Below, piece after piece: positions 42,672 through 50,980 of a DNA stretch of 64,000 bases. Position 1 is the first letter of the stretch. Each line of letters begins with the position of its first letter. The translations under genes and the position numbers were made by a program. Source of the DNA: an uncultured Sphingomonas sp. (GTDB taxonomy: Bacteria > Pseudomonadota > Alphaproteobacteria > Sphingomonadales > Sphingomonadaceae); the NCBI RefSeq assembly GCF_946478955.1, contig NZ_CAMLDL010000009.1, positions 1 to 64,000 of the forward strand, written 5' to 3'. Below the pieces are notes generated by a model. The model made no database searches and was not told the origin of the DNA. It worked only from the letters and a program-made list of their open reading frames with translations.

Positions 42672-43196
42672 TCAGCTCACCAATTTGAGATCGGCGGCAT
42701 AGCGCGCCGCCTTGTCCGCATAATGGATGGCCGACAGGCGCAGCATTTCAACCTGATCATTATCAAGCGTACGGATCGCGCGCGCGGGAGAGCCGACAAT
42801 GAGGCTTCGGGGCTCAAATATCTTGCCCTCCGTGACAAGGGCGCCCGCGCCCACGATACATTGCGCACCGATCACGGCGCCATTGAGGACCCGCGCGCCC
42901 ATACCGATCAGGGCTTCGTCATGCACCGTACATCCATGCAGGATCGCCTGATGCCCAACTGTCACCCGCGCGCCGAGGGTTAGCGGGGATCCGGCATCAC
43001 TATGGCCAATGGCGCCGTCCTGAAAATTCGTTTCATCGCCAAGGATGATGGCGGTGTTGTCCGCCCGGATAACGGCGCCGAACCAGATGCTGGCGCGGCG
43101 GCCCAGGCGAACATCCCCTATAAGATCGGCCGACGGTGCGACCCAGGCGCCCTCCCCAAGCACGGGCGACAGATTATCAATGGTGTAAAGCGGCAT
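42672..43196 (-). CDS. Gamma carbonic anhydrase family protein
   Basis: Left-handed beta-helix hexapeptide-repeat protein, 174 residues. The three zinc histidines are His65 (GAIGHSD), His82 and His87 (VGHQAILHGC), so a metal site is intact. The repeats (IGDVRLGRRASIWFGAVIRAD) run through residues 25-150. Such proteins include real anhydrases and YrdA-like proteins of unknown activity. An in-frame GTG at 43205 is an alternative start. Confidence 0.9.
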   Translation of the reverse strand: MPLYTIDNLSPVLGEGAWVAPSADLIGDVRLGRRASIWFGAVIRADNTAIILGDETNFQDGAIGHSDAGSPLTLGARVTVGHQAILHGCTVHDEALIGMGARVLNGAVIGAQCIVGAGALVTEGKIFEPRSLIVGSPARAIRTLDNDQVEMLRLSAIHYADKAARYAADLKLVS

Positions 43197-43327
43197 GATT
43201 GCCACGCTATTCCATTATCCCCATTTTCGCCACGTCTTCCGCTTTCCTGCCATTTGGAAAAGATTATGCTGTCCGAGTCCGGGCCGATCGGCTTGGGTCT
43301 GTAACTGGGGTAAATAGGGGAGCGGCG

Positions 43328-43627
43328 GTGGACGATTCAGATACTCGCAAAGCGGAGCGCGTCCCGCTTCGGGCGGATATTGATGTCCGACGTCCCGGCG
43401 ACCATCGCTACAAGGTGAACATCCTCGACTTCTCGCCGGAAGGATGTCGCATCGAAATCCCGATAAATGTCGACGTAGGTGACAGCATTTTCATTTCGCT
43501 GCCCGGCCTTGAAACAATTGAAAGCAAGGTCCGCTGGAAAAAGGATTGGTCCGTAGGCGTCGAATTCGTCCGCCCGCTATACCCCGCGGTATTCGACCTG
43601 ATGCGCAAGAAAATGGGTCAACCCTGA
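43328..43627 (+). CDS. PilZ domain protein, possible cyclic-di-GMP receptor
   Basis: A 99-residue single PilZ domain. The c-di-GMP motifs are in place: RKAERVPLR (RxxxR) at the N-terminus and DFSPEGCRIE (D/NxSxxG) in the barrel. The start is a GTG with GGGGAG upstream; upstream ATG codons would overlap the divergent carbonic anhydrase gene. No flagellar or cellulose gene adjoins. Confidence 0.82.
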   Translation: MDDSDTRKAERVPLRADIDVRRPGDHRYKVNILDFSPEGCRIEIPINVDVGDSIFISLPGLETIESKVRWKKDWSVGVEFVRPLYPAVFDLMRKKMGQP

Positions 43628-43728
43628 CGTTCCGACAGGGCAACAACGACAAAAACGACGCTGCGGTCGGGATCCAGAAAAGCGCCCTTGCCGTCGCCCC
43701 GACGGCCTTGCCATAAGTATGTTATAAA

Positions 43729-43815
43729 TGGTGCCCAGGAGAGGACTCGAACCTCCACGCCCTTGCGAGCGCCAGCACCTGAAGCTGGTGCGTCTACCAA
43801 TTCCGCCACCTGGGC
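43729..43815 (-). tRNA. tRNA-Leu (anticodon CAG)
   Basis: Minus-strand class II tRNA with acceptor GCCCAGG/CCTGGGC, D arm GGCGGAATTGGTAGACGC, anticodon stem CCAGC/GCTGG with loop TTCAGGT (anticodon CAG), a long variable arm and T arm GGAGGTTCGAGTCCTC. Discriminator A and CCA encoded. Confidence 0.96.
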
Positions 43816-43963
43816 ACAGGTGCATGTTCTGCTAGGTAGGCGGCGGCCTCTAGGGGGCGGTGGGGCGTTCTGTCAACTGCCCGTCCTACCCCTTGCGAAC
43901 ATTTTCTGCATGGCCCAAGGAATCGCGAACATTTCGTCTCGCGATTCAGAAGGAAGACCCACC

Positions 43964-44908
43964 ATGGTGAAGCCCGGCACCCCGCCTCTCGTCACCGTAT
44001 TTGGCGCAAGCGGCTTTATTGGCCGCTATGTTTGCGAGGCGCTGCTGAAGCGCGACGTTCGGGTGCGGATTGCTGAAAAGGATCCGCGCAAGGCATATTT
44101 CCTGCAACCGCTTGGTCCCGTCGGATCGGTCACGGCAATGGTGGCCGATTTTGCCAAACCCCGGACGGCAGTTCGTGCCGTCGAAGGCGCCGACGCCGTC
44201 GTCAACCTGGTCGGCGTTTTCAAAGGTGATCTTGAATCCATCCATGTCGAAACGCCGCGCGCCATTGCCGAGGCCGCCCGCGCTCAGGGTGCCGCGATGG
44301 TGCACATCAGCGCGCTCGGCGCCGATCCGGCCAGCGAATCTGACTATGGACGGACAAAAGGCAAGGGCGAGGACGCGGTGCGCAAAGCCTGCCCCAATGC
44401 GACCATCATCCGTCCGAGCACGGTCTTTGGCGCGGAAGACAAATTCACCAATCGCTTCGCCAGCATGGCTACCTCGCCCTATTTGCCGGTGGTGGCGCCA
44501 AATACGCGGATGCAGCCCCTGTTCGTGAAGGATCTCGGCATCGCCGTCGCCAAAGCGGCGCTTGATCCCACCGATCACGCCGGCAAGACTTATGAGCTGG
44601 CGGGTGATGAGGTAAAAACCATGCGCGCGCTGCTCGCCGAAATTGCCACCCTCGCCTATCAGGATCCGACGCTGGTCGACCTTCCCGACTTCCTGTCGTC
44701 GGCAATTGCCTCGCTTGGCTTTATTCCCGGATGGCCCCTCACGCGGGATCAATGGATCATGCTGCAGACGGATAATGTTGCCAGCGGCAAATATCCGGGA
44801 TTTTCCGCGTTCGGCATCAATCCGATGCCAATGGACGCCGTTGCAAGCGAATGGCTGGCGCGGTTCCGTAAGGGTGGGCGCTTCGCGCCCGACCCGGCCA
44901 TAATTTAG
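43964..44908 (+). CDS. NAD(P)-binding protein, complex I NDUFA9-like family
   Basis: Atypical short-chain dehydrogenase, 314 residues, with N-terminal VTVFGASGFIGRYVCEAL (GxxGxxG dinucleotide site), VVNLVGVF, and the YGRTKGKGEDAV segment. Family members resemble the NDUFA9 accessory subunit of respiratory complex I; whether the bacterial protein joins complex I is unknown. The ATG follows AAGGAAG. It precedes uppP, an order I associate with alphaproteobacteria. Confidence 0.82.
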   Translation: MVKPGTPPLVTVFGASGFIGRYVCEALLKRDVRVRIAEKDPRKAYFLQPLGPVGSVTAMVADFAKPRTAVRAVEGADAVVNLVGVFKGDLESIHVETPRAIAEAARAQGAAMVHISALGADPASESDYGRTKGKGEDAVRKACPNATIIRPSTVFGAEDKFTNRFASMATSPYLPVVAPNTRMQPLFVKDLGIAVAKAALDPTDHAGKTYELAGDEVKTMRALLAEIATLAYQDPTLVDLPDFLSSAIASLGFIPGWPLTRDQWIMLQTDNVASGKYPGFSAFGINPMPMDAVASEWLARFRKGGRFAPDPAII

Positions 44909-44960
44909 GCCGCGACCAGAACAATCCGTCCCTATTGCTCGCCAGAATTGAAAGCCGACG

Positions 44961-45761
44961 ATGTCTGAACTCATGCTTGTCATCATCCTTGGCGTCGTCG
45001 AGGGATTGACGGAATATCTGCCGGTCAGTTCGACGGGCCATTTGATCCTTGCTACTGAATTGATGGGGTACGACGCCAACAAATGGGCGTTGTTCAATGT
45101 CGCGATTCAGCCCGGCGCCATCCTTGCCATCGTCGTGCTCTATTGGCGCACATTCTGGGACGTTTTCACCGGCCTGTTCCGCAAGGATCCGCAATCTTGG
45201 CGTTTCGTGCGGAACATCGCCGTGGCCTTTGTGCCGGCGGTCGTCCTGGGACTTGCATTCGGCGACCAGATTGAAACCATGCTGGGCAGCGCAACCATCG
45301 TTGCCTGGTCATTGATTATCGGCGGCATCGCCATTCTTGTCATTGAAAAGCTCGCGAAACCGCAGGAATGCGGCGGTGTTGCCAATGTTACCCTGAAACA
45401 ATCGCTCGTGGTGGGGCTGGTGCAATGCCTTGCCATGATCCCGGGCGTGAGTCGCTCGGGCGCGACGATCCTGGGCGCGATGGCAATGGGTGTAGACCGC
45501 AAGACCGCCGCAGAATTCAGCTTCTTCCTGGCGGTTCCGACCCTGACGGGTGCAACGGTGCTTCAGCTTGTGAAACACCACGACCAAATTCAGCCGGGAA
45601 TGGTCGGCAACATCCTGATCGGCTCGCTGGTGTCCTTCATCGTCGCGATCGTCGTCGTGAAGAGCTTTATCGCGATCATTCAGCGTTTCGGCTTTGCGCC
45701 GTTCGCCTGGTATCGGATCGCCGCGGGCCTCGCGGCATTGTTGTGGCTGGGGACACGCTGA
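44961..45761 (+). CDS. uppP: Undecaprenyl-diphosphate phosphatase
   Basis: Membrane enzyme that recycles undecaprenyl diphosphate, carrier for peptidoglycan and other glycans; overproduction gives bacitracin resistance. 266 residues with about eight membrane helices; active-site motifs EGLTEYLPVSSTGHL (near the N-terminus) and PGVSRSGATI (around residue 160) are intact. Confidence 0.96.
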   Translation: MSELMLVIILGVVEGLTEYLPVSSTGHLILATELMGYDANKWALFNVAIQPGAILAIVVLYWRTFWDVFTGLFRKDPQSWRFVRNIAVAFVPAVVLGLAFGDQIETMLGSATIVAWSLIIGGIAILVIEKLAKPQECGGVANVTLKQSLVVGLVQCLAMIPGVSRSGATILGAMAMGVDRKTAAEFSFFLAVPTLTGATVLQLVKHHDQIQPGMVGNILIGSLVSFIVAIVVVKSFIAIIQRFGFAPFAWYRIAAGLAALLWLGTR

Positions 45762-45839
45762 GCCACCGTTCAGCGGCGCGAAAGTCTGATACGCTACACT
45801 CGAGGCAAATTCTGCCACGCGATTCGCGGGAGATTTGTG

Positions 45840-46271
45840 ATGCGTGTCTTGTTTCTTGCCCTGCCCTTTAGCCTTGCCCTGGCAGCCCCTGCCGCTGCGG
45901 CGGCGCAACAGGCACCGCCAGCGATTCCCCCGGCGCTTACCGATCCGGCGATGGCCGATACACTGGGCCGCGTTATGGGCGCGCTGACCAAAGCAATCAT
46001 GGACATGCCAGTAGGCGAGGTGCAAGCGGCGGTCGAAGGGCGTCCGGCAACCCCTGCCGACCGCGACCGAAGAGTTCGCGATGAAGTTGGCGGACCCGAC
46101 GTAGAGCGCCGGGTGGAGGCGCAGGCCGCCCAGTCGGGTCGGCAAGTGCAGGCAATGGGGCAGGCCATGGCACAGGCGCTGCCAGGAATCATGGCGTCGC
46201 TGGACGGTGTCGAACGCCAGATTGAGCGCGCGGTAAGCAACCTACCCGACCCTACCTACCCCCGTCGTTGA
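45840..46271 (+). CDS. Hypothetical exported protein, 143 residues
   Basis: Signal peptide MRVLFLALPFSLALAAPAAA, then a Pro/Ala segment and a helical part rich in Arg, Asp and Gln. No family recognised. GGGAG lies ahead of the ATG; a GTG one codon earlier is an alternative. It sits between uppP and the FzlA-like gene, on the same strand. Confidence 0.65.
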   Translation: MRVLFLALPFSLALAAPAAAAAQQAPPAIPPALTDPAMADTLGRVMGALTKAIMDMPVGEVQAAVEGRPATPADRDRRVRDEVGGPDVERRVEAQAAQSGRQVQAMGQAMAQALPGIMASLDGVERQIERAVSNLPDPTYPRR

Positions 46272-46331
46272 AATTTTGTTGAGTCGGGCGGTGGACGTAG
46301 CCGCCGCCCACGTTAAAGCTGGCCGTCAATC

Positions 46332-47003
46332 ATGTGGCAGCTGTTTCAATTCCCGCTTTGTCCCTTTTCGCGCAAAGTCCGTCTCGTCCTCGCTGAAAAA
46401 GGCGTGGCGCATGAACTGGTGCGCGAAAATCCGTGGGAGCGGCGGGACGAGTTCGTCGACCTCAACCCGGCGGGCGAAACCCCGGTGCTGGTGCAGACCA
46501 GCGCGGGCATTACTCTGATCGGGTCGCAACCGATCGTCGAATATTTCGAAGAGACGGTCGACAAGGTGCCGATGATCCACGGCAATGCCGAGGCGCGCGC
46601 CGAAATCCGACGCCTGACCGAATGGTTCGATGAAAAGCTGTTCCGCGAAGTGGTGGAACCGCTGATGCATGAACGGATGCGCAAGCGGCTCGTCAGCCGC
46701 GAGAGTCCGGATACGCGGGTGCTGCGCGAAGCAATGCGGATCGCCAACGGCCACCTCGACTACCTCGATTACCTCCTCGACCATCGCCGCTGGATCGCCG
46801 GGCCGAGCCTCAGCCTCGCCGACTTCACCGCGGCGGCGCACATCAGCGTGATCGACTACCTCGGCGCCCTCGACTGGCGCGGACACAAGCAGACAAAGGA
46901 CTGGTACGCGGTGATGAAATCACGCCCCGCCTTCCGCCCGCTGCTGGGTGAGCGAATGGAGGTGATCGTTCCACCCCAGCACTACGACAAGGTCGACTTC
47001 TAG
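46332..47003 (+). CDS. fzlA: GST-fold protein, probable FtsZ-binding protein FzlA
   Basis: A 223-residue glutathione S-transferase-like protein: thioredoxin-type N-terminal domain to about residue 80 (LFQFPLCPFSRKVRLVLAEKG, NPAGETPVL) and a helical C-terminal domain. In Caulobacter, FzlA is a GST homologue without transferase activity that binds FtsZ and is required for constriction. Support here is the PWERRDEF segment, the conserved tail PPQHYDKVDF and the location near uppP and the NDUFA9-like gene. It could instead be a catalytic GST. Confidence 0.65.
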   Translation: MWQLFQFPLCPFSRKVRLVLAEKGVAHELVRENPWERRDEFVDLNPAGETPVLVQTSAGITLIGSQPIVEYFEETVDKVPMIHGNAEARAEIRRLTEWFDEKLFREVVEPLMHERMRKRLVSRESPDTRVLREAMRIANGHLDYLDYLLDHRRWIAGPSLSLADFTAAAHISVIDYLGALDWRGHKQTKDWYAVMKSRPAFRPLLGERMEVIVPPQHYDKVDF

Positions 47004-47095
47004 CGGTCGGTCATTGAGCACGACGTGTGTGTGGGGCAGCGCGTGGCGGCCGCCCCTATCAATTTCGCCGCATTTGCCCTATATTGAAACAGCTA

Positions 47096-47198
47096 CCAGT
47101 CGCAATTGATGGTCTTCGGCGCTTTGCGGCTCCATTTCCTTCCCTGGCCTCTCTTAGCCGAGGGAGTCGGCGTTCGGCTCCCAAATAAGGAAATGAAT
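47096..47198 (+). promoter_or_regulatory. Leader of the cold-shock gene with a possible hairpin
   Basis: A TATATT about 15-20 bases earlier could be a -10 element, giving a leader of about 100 bases. AGCCGA (47157-47162) and TCGGCT (47174-47179) can pair around a 12-base loop just ahead of the ribosome binding site. Long structured leaders are usual for cold-shock genes. This is inference from layout. Confidence 0.35.
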
Positions 47199-47414
47199 AT
47201 GACCATCGGAACTGTAAAATTTTTCAATGAAACCAAGGGTTTCGGATTTATTTCGCCGGACGAGGGCGGCCCCGATGCATTCGTGCATATCTCGGCCGTT
47301 GAACGCGCGGGTATGCGCACGCTCAACCAAGGCGACCGCGTCAATTATGAGCTGGAAGAAGGCCGTAACGGCAAGAGCAGCGCGGTCAATTTGCAGGCCG
47401 CCGCCGCCGAGTAA
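47199..47414 (+). CDS. Cold-shock domain protein (CspA family)
   Basis: A 71-residue OB-fold nucleic-acid chaperone. RNP1 KGFGFI and RNP2 FVHIS are present, within GTVKFFNETKGFGFISPDEG and DAFVHISAVE. I prefer the second of two nearby in-frame ATGs because it has AAGG at workable distance. RNA-binding role is from the family; whether it responds to cold here is not known. Confidence 0.95.
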   Translation: MTIGTVKFFNETKGFGFISPDEGGPDAFVHISAVERAGMRTLNQGDRVNYELEEGRNGKSSAVNLQAAAAE

Positions 47415-47421
47415 GCACGGG

Positions 47422-47622
47422 TTGGCCAACACCACCCTGAAATTCTATCGCGACCGGGCCGCAGAGGCGCGGCGCGATGCGGACGCGGCAACGCTCGACC
47501 ATGTGCGCGAGCGTTGCCAGCGTTCCGAACTCGCCTGGACCAAACTCGCGGACCGCATCGCGGAGACCGAGGAAAAGCGTCAGGCCCATCTGGAGATGAA
47601 AGCGGCAGAGCCGCAGGAATGA
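47422..47622 (+). CDS. Small charged helical protein, 66 residues
   Basis: Frame from a TTG at 47422: starts with ANTTLKFYRDRAAEARRDAD and is rich in Arg, Glu and Ala throughout, as in a single long helix with KLADRIAETEEKRQAHLEM. I have seen short proteins of this pattern in sphingomonads but know no function. It follows the cold-shock gene by 7 bases, and its end overlaps the next small ORF. Confidence 0.6.
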   Translation: MANTTLKFYRDRAAEARRDADAATLDHVRERCQRSELAWTKLADRIAETEEKRQAHLEMKAAEPQE

Positions 47623-47762
47623 ATATGAATATGAATGTTACAATCAAGAAGGCGGTTCAAACCGTCCGAACGAAGATTACCAAGACCAAACCGCCGATCC
47701 ATCAGATCGCACCACCCCGCAGCTCCCTCGCCTATGCCGCAGCACTCGAGATTCTGGGCTGA
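47619..47762 (+). CDS. Possible 47-residue basic ORF
   Basis: Starts MNMNMNVTIKKAVQTVRTKI; lysine-rich, no domain. AGGA lies ahead of the second ATG. It overlaps the preceding small ORF stop by 4 bases. Uncertain as a gene, but its placement with the cold-shock gene and another small ORF is of interest. Confidence 0.35.
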   Translation: MNMNMNVTIKKAVQTVRTKITKTKPPIHQIAPPRSSLAYAAALEILG

Positions 47763-47813
47763 ACCCGGCAATGGCCTAGCGTATGAGATCCCCGCTACCG
47801 CGGATATGACGAA

Positions 47814-48536
47814 TTAGGGGCGCCGCGCGCTCACCAGGTAATTCAGCCTCACATCCTCGCTTAGATGCAGTCCCTTGCCCGGGCTCATCGCAATACCTTC
47901 GATGTCGATCACTTCTAGCCCGACATTGGCGAGCAGGCCGCGCATCTGGTCGGGGTCGATGAACTTGTCATAATCGTGGGTGCCTTTTGGGATAGCGCCG
48001 AAGCCCTCCGCCAGCGTGATGGTCAGCAGCTTTGACCAGGCGGTGCGATTGGGCGTCGACAGGATCAGCAGCCCGCCGGTCGCGAGCCGCGCCGCCAGCG
48101 CCGCCACAAAGGCTTGCGGGTCCGCGACATGTTCGATCACCTCCATCGAGGTGACGAGGTCATAGGTGCCGCCCAAATCCTCGACCGCCATCGCGCGATA
48201 ATCGATGGTGAGGCCCGACCCTTCGGCATGCGCCTTGGCCGCCGCGATCAGTTCCGGCGCGGCGTCAATCGCTGTCACCTTCGCTCCCATCCTCGCCAGT
48301 GGCTCCGCAAGAAGCCCGGCCCCGCAGCCAACATCCAGCGCCGTCTTCCCCGCCAGCGGTTTGAATCCATGCTCGTCCAGTCCGAAATGCTGGTCCACCT
48401 GATCTCGCACATACGCCAAGCGCACCGGGTTCAGCTTGTGGAGCATGGCCGATGCGCCATTGGGATCCCACCAATCCCCCGCCATCGCCCCGAAATGGGC
48501 GGCTTCGGCCTCAACGATGCTGCTTGTCTTGGTCAT
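47814..48536 (-). CDS. ubiG: Ubiquinone biosynthesis O-methyltransferase UbiG
   Basis: AdoMet-dependent enzyme carrying out both O-methylations of ubiquinone synthesis. 240 residues; opening EAAHFGAMAGDWWDPNG, AdoMet motif ALDVGCGAGLL and later MEVIEHVADP are typical. Divergent from lysC across 55 bases, an arrangement often seen in alphaproteobacteria. Confidence 0.95.
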   Translation of the reverse strand: MTKTSSIVEAEAAHFGAMAGDWWDPNGASAMLHKLNPVRLAYVRDQVDQHFGLDEHGFKPLAGKTALDVGCGAGLLAEPLARMGAKVTAIDAAPELIAAAKAHAEGSGLTIDYRAMAVEDLGGTYDLVTSMEVIEHVADPQAFVAALAARLATGGLLILSTPNRTAWSKLLTITLAEGFGAIPKGTHDYDKFIDPDQMRGLLANVGLEVIDIEGIAMSPGKGLHLSEDVRLNYLVSARRP

Positions 48537-48591
48537 GCCCGCTCCCTAACAGGGCGGCCAAGCAAACCCAAATTGGAATCGCAGTCCTTTA

Positions 48592-49821
48592 ATGTCCCGC
48601 ATCGTCATGAAATTCGGCGGAACCTCCATGGCCGGGATCGAGCGGATCCGGTCCGTCGCCGCGCGGGTGAAGCGGGAGGCCGATGCGGGCCATGAAGTGC
48701 TGGTCGTGGTCAGCGCCATGGCGGGCGAGACCGACCGGCTGGTGCAATTCTGCAAGGAAGCCGCCGCGATCCATGACCCGTCCGAATATGATGTCGTCGT
48801 GGCGTCAGGCGAGCAGGTGACGGCGGGGCTGCTCGCGATGACTTTGCAGAATCTTGGCGCGAAGGCGCGCAGCTTCATGGGCTGGCAGCTGGTCCGGGCC
48901 AGCGGCATCCACGGCAATGCCCGCATCGAAGATATTGAAGGCGCGTTGCTCGACGAGGCGTTGAAGGGCGGCACCGTCGCGGTCATACCCGGCTTTCAGG
49001 GCATCAGCGACGACGGGCGTGTCGCGACGCTGGGCCGCGGCGGATCGGACACCAGCGCGGTCGCGATTGCGGCGGGGGTGAAGGCCGACCGATGCGACAT
49101 CTATACCGACGTCGACGGCGTCTATACCACCGACCCGCGCATCGTGCCAAAGGCCCGCAAGCTCGACCGCATCACCTTTGAAGAGATGCTGGAACTGGCG
49201 GGCGTTGGCGCCAAGGTGCTGCAGGTACGCAGCGTCGGTCTTGCTATGCGCGAAGCGATGCCGCTGCGCGTCCTCACCGCATTCGACGATTTGCCGGGGA
49301 CCGAAATCGTCTCCGAAGACCAACTTTTGCGTGGAGATCAGACCATGGAACGCAACGCAATCGCCGGCATCGCCGCCGACCGCAACGAGGCGCGGATCAC
49401 GCTGACGAAGATCGGCGATCGGCCCGGCGCCGTCGCGGCCGTGATGACGCCGCTGGCCGAGGCGGGGATTCAGGTCGACATGATCGTCCACGCCGCGACC
49501 GAGGGGGCGGGCCACAGCGACCTAACCTTCACCGTCCCGCGTGCTTCACTGGCTCAGGCGGTCAGTGCAATCCGAGCGAGCGGCGCGGCGGGCGATGGCG
49601 AGATCATCACCGACGATGCGGTGGCGAAAGTTTCGATCGTCGGCGTCGGCATCCGATCCAACCCGGAACTGGCGGCGCGCATGTTCGCGACGCTGGCCGA
49701 ACGGAACATCAATTTGCTGGCGGTGAGCGCGAGCGAGATCAAGGTCAGTACGCTGGTCGCCGAAGACGAAATGGAGCTGGCCGTGCGGGTCCTCCACACG
49801 GCCTTCGGGCTGGACGCGTAA
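48592..49821 (+). CDS. lysC: Aspartate kinase
   Basis: Phosphorylates aspartate at the head of the lysine/threonine/methionine pathway. 409 residues: kinase domain with KFGGTSMAG (residues 7-15) and the GRGGSDTSAVA loop, then two ACT domains for feedback control (RPGAVAAVM and VGIRSNPELAARMF). No homoserine dehydrogenase is fused. Confidence 0.96.
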   Translation: MSRIVMKFGGTSMAGIERIRSVAARVKREADAGHEVLVVVSAMAGETDRLVQFCKEAAAIHDPSEYDVVVASGEQVTAGLLAMTLQNLGAKARSFMGWQLVRASGIHGNARIEDIEGALLDEALKGGTVAVIPGFQGISDDGRVATLGRGGSDTSAVAIAAGVKADRCDIYTDVDGVYTTDPRIVPKARKLDRITFEEMLELAGVGAKVLQVRSVGLAMREAMPLRVLTAFDDLPGTEIVSEDQLLRGDQTMERNAIAGIAADRNEARITLTKIGDRPGAVAAVMTPLAEAGIQVDMIVHAATEGAGHSDLTFTVPRASLAQAVSAIRASGAAGDGEIITDDAVAKVSIVGVGIRSNPELAARMFATLAERNINLLAVSASEIKVSTLVAEDEMELAVRVLHTAFGLDA

Positions 49822-49832
49822 GGGGGAAGCGA

Positions 49833-50888
49833 ATGAGCGGCGAAGGTTTGATTGCGGAAGCGCGGGCAGTGCACGGCGATGCTGGCATGGTGCGTCTGAA
49901 GGAACTGATGGCGCGCGGGCGCGAATTCCTCGGTACCGAATGGGCGATCCTCGGCGGCGCGATGAGCTGGGTCAGCGAGCGTCATCTGGTCAGCGCGATC
50001 AGCAATGCCGGCGGGTTCGGCGTCATCGCCTGCGGGGCCATGTCGCCCGAACTTCTCGACAACGAAATCGCGGCGACCAAGGCGATGACCGCCAAGCCAT
50101 TCGGTGTGAATCTGATCACCATGCATCCGCAGCTTGCCGAGCTGATCGACGTTTGTGCGAAACATGGCGTTGGTCATGTAGTGCTAGCGGGCGGTCTTCC
50201 CCCGGCTGGGTCTATCGAGCGGATCAAGGGCAGCGGCGCCAAGCTGATCGCGTTCGCCCCCGCCCTCGCGCTTGCCAAGAAGTTGATCCGCAGCGGCGTC
50301 GACGCTTTGGTAATTGAGGGCATGGAGGCGGGCGGCCACATCGGGCCGGTTGCAACCAGCGTGCTTGCGCAGGAAATTCTGCCAGAGGTCGCGGACCAGG
50401 TCCCGGTGTTTGTCGCGGGCGGAATTGGCCGGGGCGAGGCGATTGCCGCCTATCTGGAAATGGGCGCGGTCGGCGTACAGCTCGGCACCCGCTTCGTCTG
50501 CGCGACCGAATGCATCGCGCATGAGAATTTCAAAAAGGCGTTCATCCGCGCTTCGGCCAGGGACGCCATCCCGTCCGTGCAAATCGATCCGCGCCTGCCG
50601 GTCATCCCGGTCCGCGCGCTCAAGAATCGCGAGATGGAGAATTTCTCGGCCAAGCAGCGCGAAGTTGCCGCAAAACTCGACAGCGGTGAGATTGAAATGG
50701 CCGAGGCCCAGCTGCAGATCGAGCATTATTGGGCCGGGGCGCTGCGTCGTGCGGTCATTGACGGCGATGTCGAAAGCGGCAGCGTCATGGCCGGGCAATC
50801 GGTCGGCATGGTGAAGCGTGAAGAACCCGTCGCGGACATCATCAACGAGTTGGTCAGCGAGGCGGCGTCGGCGCTGGGCGCCCGCTAG
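49833..50888 (+). CDS. Nitronate monooxygenase-like flavin protein
   Basis: TIM-barrel FMN protein of the 2-nitropropane dioxygenase family, 351 residues. GGFGVIACGAMS at the N-terminus, the HIGPVATSVL segment, and VFVAGGIGRGEAIAAYLEMGA contribute to FMN binding. Some relatives are enoyl-reductases such as FabK, so the activity is open. Starts 11 bases after lysC. Confidence 0.82.
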   Translation: MSGEGLIAEARAVHGDAGMVRLKELMARGREFLGTEWAILGGAMSWVSERHLVSAISNAGGFGVIACGAMSPELLDNEIAATKAMTAKPFGVNLITMHPQLAELIDVCAKHGVGHVVLAGGLPPAGSIERIKGSGAKLIAFAPALALAKKLIRSGVDALVIEGMEAGGHIGPVATSVLAQEILPEVADQVPVFVAGGIGRGEAIAAYLEMGAVGVQLGTRFVCATECIAHENFKKAFIRASARDAIPSVQIDPRLPVIPVRALKNREMENFSAKQREVAAKLDSGEIEMAEAQLQIEHYWAGALRRAVIDGDVESGSVMAGQSVGMVKREEPVADIINELVSEAASALGAR

Positions 50889-50980
50889 ACCTCGGGATTT
50901 CGGCAAAGCGGCGGGGCTGAACGACAAAGATTCACGCGCCGCGTGACAGTCGGGCGGTTCCCCTGCTAGCCCTTTGGACG

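Noticed and set aside
43688..43963. An upstream extension of the NDUFA9-like frame
   Set aside because: It would run through the tRNA-Leu gene; the ATG at 43964 has a good ribosome binding site.
45764..45780. Hairpin after uppP (GCTGA/TCAGC)
   Set aside because: Only five pairs and no T-run; too weak to call a terminator.
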